Below are positions 52,005 to 54,350 of a DNA stretch of 54,350 nucleotides, piece by piece. The DNA is from an uncultured Ruminococcus sp. GTDB lineage: Bacteria; Bacillota; Clostridia; Oscillospirales; Ruminococcaceae. Below the pieces are notes generated by a model. That model was not told where the DNA came from. It saw only the letters and a program-made list of their open reading frames with translations, and did not search any database. The DNA lies in contig NZ_CAMKRR010000011.1 of the NCBI RefSeq assembly GCF_946415235.1, forward strand, positions 1 to 54,350, given 5' to 3'. The number at the start of each line of letters is the position of its first letter. Within the stretch, counting starts at the first letter, position 1. The position numbers and the translations under genes were made by a program.

Positions 52005-52520
52005 ATGAAAAAGCAAAAAGGCTTTACCCTTATCGAACTCATTGTCGTTATTGCTATCATCGGTGTACTCGCTGCAATTCTTGTTCCGTCAATGCTTGGA
52101 TATGTCAGAAAATCAAAGATATCATCAGCAAACTCAACAGCAACAACAATCCAGAAAGCGATCAATACAGTACTCCAGGAGATCGACGATAACTATGAGG
52201 TAGGTACGGAGATCGAGTACTTTGAAAGATCAGGCAACTCAAGCACAGATACAGTTACGACCGAGCCATCTATTGATGACGTAGTGAGCAATGAGGTGCT
52301 TTGGAAAATGATAACAAAGTATCTTGATTCGGGCAAGGCAAGAAAGCTTCGCTTCAAAGCGATCTGCGAAAGCGGTTCTTGCAATTATGTAGGTGTAAGC
52401 ATAAGCAAGGCTTATACAGGAACTTATCCTACAGGTGTAGTGACCGTTGAAAACTTCAAGGAATACGCAGACGATTATGAAGCTGCCTGCGAAGATGCAA
52501 AGGACAAGTACTCTGCCTGA
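52005..52520 (+). CDS. Type IV pilin 2
   Basis: A 171-residue prepilin, start 52005 behind AAAAGGAGG. The leader MKKQKG is followed by FTLIELIVVIAIIGVLAAILV with Glu5, then GYVRKSKISSANSTATTIQK. The middle region is acidic and variable. A Cys pair in AICESGSCNY is placed differently from that of pilin 1. The conserved C-terminal YTGTYPTGVVTVEN is followed by a Glu/Asp/Lys-rich tail. It has its own promoter and terminator, so it can be expressed apart from its paralogues. Upstream frames to 51945 are rejected for lack of a ribosome site. Confidence 0.92.
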   Translation: MKKQKGFTLIELIVVIAIIGVLAAILVPSMLGYVRKSKISSANSTATTIQKAINTVLQEIDDNYEVGTEIEYFERSGNSSTDTVTTEPSIDDVVSNEVLWKMITKYLDSGKARKLRFKAICESGSCNYVGVSISKAYTGTYPTGVVTVENFKEYADDYEAACEDAKDKYSA

Positions 52521-52540
52521 TCTGTTTATAAGAACATTGA

Positions 52541-52574
52541 AGAGACCCTTTATAACGCAAGGGTCTCTATTTTT
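52541..52574 (+). terminator. Terminator of pilin gene 2
   Basis: AGAGACCCTT (52541-52550) and AAGGGTCTCT (52559-52568), loop 8, followed by ATTTTTC. Confidence 0.93.
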
Positions 52575-52637
52575 CTTAATGGTGAAATTCCACAATAAAC
52601 AATCAGCAAATTTGTGGTACAAAAATCCACATTTCTA

Positions 52638-52666
52638 TTGACAAAATATGAATTGTGTTATATTAT
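52638..52666 (+). promoter_or_regulatory. Promoter of pilin gene 3
   Basis: TTGACA (52638-52643), 17 bp, TATTAT (52661-52666). The leader has a GCCGC-AGT-GCGGC hairpin and AAGCCG-AA-CGGCTT just before the ribosome site. Confidence 0.85.
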
Positions 52667-52766
52667 ATAAGTAGATAAATTTTATTTATATTTAGCCGCA
52701 GTGCGGCATAATGCAGGAAAGCGGAAATGAGGAAAAGCCGAACGGCTTATTAAGGGGGAAATGAAA

Positions 52767-53279
52767 ATGAAAAAGAGGAGAAACGGCTTTACGCTTATCG
52801 AGCTGGTCGTGGTCATTGCAATTATCGGTGTTCTCGCGGCGATACTTGTTCCGTCCATGGTCGGCTATGTAAAAAAGTCAAAGGTGTCGTCGGCAAATTC
52901 CGAGGCGAATTCGCTCCAGAAGGCGATCAATTCCGTGCTCATCGAGCTTGATGAGGAATATGACAGCGGCTCGGATATCACGGCAATCGAAAAATCAGAC
53001 AGAGACTCGAACGAAGTGAGCATTACTCCGTCCTCTGCCGAGACCGAGATCGGCAAGGACGTAATGTGGAGTAAGATCTCACATTTCCTGAACAAGTCAA
53101 AAAGATTGACTTTCAAAGCCGAATGTGAAGGCGGCGCTGTAAAGGCTGTTGCTGTATGTTCCGACAATACGTACACAGGAACATATCCTTCGGGAGTTGT
53201 TACTGTTGACAACTTTACGGATTATAAGGGCGATTATGAAAAAGCCCTTGCAGACGCACTTACAAAGCTCACTACATAA
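52767..53279 (+). CDS. Type IV pilin 3
   Basis: A 170-residue prepilin. AAGGGGG (52752-52758) favours ATG at 52767 over the one at 52761. Leader MKKRRNG is cut before FTLIELVVVIAIIGVLAAIL with Glu5; GYVKKSKVSSANSEANSLQK follows. The Cys pair is widely spaced (AECEGGAVKAVAVC). The C-terminal YTGTYPSGVVTVDNF and alanine-lysine tail match pilins 1 and 2. A small AAGCCG-AA-CGGCTT hairpin before the ribosome site may tune translation. No strong terminator follows; AAAAAAGGCTTTTTT near 53311 is weak, so some read-through into pilin 4 is possible. Confidence 0.92.
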   Translation: MKKRRNGFTLIELVVVIAIIGVLAAILVPSMVGYVKKSKVSSANSEANSLQKAINSVLIELDEEYDSGSDITAIEKSDRDSNEVSITPSSAETEIGKDVMWSKISHFLNKSKRLTFKAECEGGAVKAVAVCSDNTYTGTYPSGVVTVDNFTDYKGDYEKALADALTKLTT

Positions 53280-53389
53280 GTAGTGAAAAATGCCGATAAT
53301 TAACAGCTGAAAAAAGGCTTTTTTGTGTGTAACAGACTAAATGCACAATAAAGCGGCGAAAAAATTGTTACCGATTACTTATTTTATTA

Positions 53390-53418
53390 TTGACAAAGTG
53401 TGAACTTTTTGATATAAT
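53390..53418 (+). promoter_or_regulatory. Promoter of pilin gene 4
   Basis: TTGACA (53390-53395), 17 bp, TATAAT (53413-53418): perfect consensus, with extended -10 TGA. Confidence 0.93.
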
Positions 53419-53452
53419 ATATATGGAAATTTGTATTGGGAGGTGCATGACG

Positions 53453-54031
53453 ATGAAGACAAATAGGTCTAAAAAAGGCTTCACCCTTATGGAGCTTATA
53501 ATCGTTATTGCAATAATTGGAATTTTACTCTCCGTTATGATCCCGACGTGGGGATATTTTATAACAAAATCCCGTGAAAGGAATGCCAACTCAAAGGCAA
53601 AGATAATCTTCACGGCAGCTCAGACGGAGATCACAAGGATAGCTGCAAGAGAGCGTACAATGGATGCCGATGATCAGTACATAACGAACGGTGATTTTTA
53701 CTTCTATTCGCATAACGGAAACGGCGCAAAGTGCAATGCTGACGGTTCGGCTTTATCAGATACCGACAATGCCAAGTATGCACCGAGCAACGCAAGCTTC
53801 GGAAGAGCTGTTGCGCGTATAGCGGACGAAGAGGGCTTCTATAAGATATTCGTTCACAACTATATTGTTCAGTCGGTAATTTATTGCAACGTTGAGTCGG
53901 GCAGATATAAAGGCACTTATCCTATGACTACAGATCAGCTGAGTGAAGATGATCTGGATACTGTCAGAAGCGGCGATGTTAATGAGATGAATATGTCTCT
54001 TATGGTTTTCAGAACCGAAGAAGGCGCATAA
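53453..54031 (+). CDS. Type IV pilin 4, divergent
   Basis: A 192-residue prepilin. GGGAGG (53438-53443) fits ATG at 53453; an ATG at 53447 is too close. Leader KTNRSKKG precedes FTLMELIIVIAIIGILLSVM with Glu5, but the mature part differs from pilins 1-3: WGYFITKSRERNANSKAKII replaces GYVKKSKVSSANS, the domain is larger, and the C-terminal motif is reduced to YKGTYPM. The last 40 residues (QLSEDDLDTVRSGDV to MVFRTEEGA) look like a distinct subunit surface. It may be a minor pilin or an alternative fibre subunit. Confidence 0.9.
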   Translation: MKTNRSKKGFTLMELIIVIAIIGILLSVMIPTWGYFITKSRERNANSKAKIIFTAAQTEITRIAARERTMDADDQYITNGDFYFYSHNGNGAKCNADGSALSDTDNAKYAPSNASFGRAVARIADEEGFYKIFVHNYIVQSVIYCNVESGRYKGTYPMTTDQLSEDDLDTVRSGDVNEMNMSLMVFRTEEGA

Positions 54032-54045
54032 TAAAATGGACTTGG

Positions 54046-54077
54046 TTGCAGTCGCATATGCGGCTGCAATTTTTTTT
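54046..54077 (+). terminator. Terminator of pilin gene 4
   Basis: TTGCAGTCGCAT (54046-54057) and ATGCGGCTGCAA (54058-54069), 12 bp with one G-T pair, followed by eight T residues. Confidence 0.95.
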
Positions 54078-54142
54078 ATATATTGAGCTGTTGATGTATA
54101 GTTTTCAACAGTAATGTGGTTAGAAAGTTGAAAAGTTTGTGC

Positions 54143-54171
54143 TTGACAATATTCGAGAAAAAGTGTATAAT
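54143..54171 (+). promoter_or_regulatory. Tandem promoter P1, probable rRNA operon
   Basis: TTGACA (54143-54148), 17 bp, TATAAT (54166-54171). Perfect consensus, 97 bp upstream of a second one. Confidence 0.88.
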
Positions 54172-54239
54172 TTAATTACTGTCCGACAGATACGGAAAAG
54201 TCAAGTGAGAAAAAATTGAAAGAAATTTTTAAAAAGTAC

Positions 54240-54268
54240 TTGACAAGACCGACAGACAGTGATATAAT
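54240..54268 (+). promoter_or_regulatory. Tandem promoter P2, probable rRNA operon
   Basis: TTGACA (54240-54245), 17 bp, TATAAT (54263-54268), preceded by an A/T-rich UP-element-like stretch (54211-54239). Two perfect promoters in tandem are typical of stable RNA operons. Confidence 0.9.
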
Positions 54269-54274
54269 ATTAAA

Positions 54275-54350
54275 GCTGTCCCGCGAGGGATAGGAAACAG
54301 CATCTTGAAAATTGAACAATGCGAAGAAAAGAAAAACGACCCTTGAGATT
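54275..54350 (+). promoter_or_regulatory. Probable 16S rRNA operon leader (cut by window edge)
   Basis: After P2 a hairpin GCTGT...ACAGC (54275-54279/54297-54301) encloses CCC-GCGA-GGG, then AGCATCTTGAAAATTGAACA. CTTTGAAAACTGAACA-type sequences are common in Firmicute rRNA leaders, close to boxA. The mature 16S gene would start to the right of the window; none of it is visible, so a tRNA operon remains possible. Confidence 0.65.

Overview
The window (about 54 kb, moderate GC) looks like chromosome of an anaerobic Firmicute of the Oscillospiraceae, most likely a rumen or gut Ruminococcus. Evidence: strong TTGACA-N17-TATAAT promoters, AGGAGG ribosome sites, a CIRCE-controlled groESL, the sporulation-family proteins YqfC, YqfD and YlbJ, a secreted expansin-like protein with a dockerin-like segment (cellulose degradation), and a complete Gram-positive type IV pilus locus like those tied to cellulose adhesion in ruminococci. 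The species is inferred; there is no rRNA sequence to confirm it.

Layout. 1-0.7 kb: end of the ribosomal/RNA polymerase alpha operon (rpoA 3' end, rplQ). 0.8-1.9 kb: yajC and a small membrane protein joined by a terminator that also carries the second gene's ribosome site. 1.9-5.8 kb, minus strand: response regulator, histidine kinase and HtrA-like PDZ protease, arranged like a CssRS/HtrA envelope-stress module. 5.9-10.4 kb: a Spo0A-like protein with a dead receiver, a Tim44-like zinc-ribbon protein, yqfC-yqfD and divergent ylbJ. 10.5-12.7 kb: groESL. 12.7-13.2 kb: a compact 29-residue peptide gene with its own perfect promoter and terminator. 13.3-30 kb, minus strand: purine biosynthesis (purE, purC, purF, purM, purN, a PurO-type IMP cyclohydrolase, a stand-alone AICAR transformylase and purD) interleaved with membrane proteins, a HAD phosphatase, a DUF4272 protein, a WG-repeat-like protein, a glycosyltransferase and the expansin-like protein. 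30-34.5 kb: an unrecognised gene pair, a large disordered protein with repeated short motifs and a TPR-like partner, behind a GC-rich leader. 34.7-38.2 kb: a LacI-family regulator, a DUF5662 protein and uvrC. 38.5-54.0 kb: the type IV pilus locus (pilC, a pilM-pilN fusion, pilO, a very large PilX/GspK-like pilin, two minor pilins, inverted pilD, pilB, pilT, then four pilin genes, each with its own promoter). 54.1-54.35 kb: two consensus promoters and a leader that look like the start of an rRNA operon running off the right edge.

How the parts fit. The purine genes cover PRPP to IMP except for purL, purK and purB, and the last two steps use separate enzymes instead of bifunctional PurH. The pilus locus has everything a dynamic pilus needs: extension and retraction ATPases, platform, PilMNO, peptidase and several pilins. 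Together with the expansin it suggests substrate attachment and plant-wall loosening.

Best candidates for something undescribed: the 29-residue peptide gene with an operator-like dyad in its promoter; the disordered motif-repeat protein with its TPR-like neighbour; the fused PilM-PilN with four independently promoted pilins; the Spo0A-like protein lacking its phosphorylation site; and a PurF without its N-terminal cysteine.
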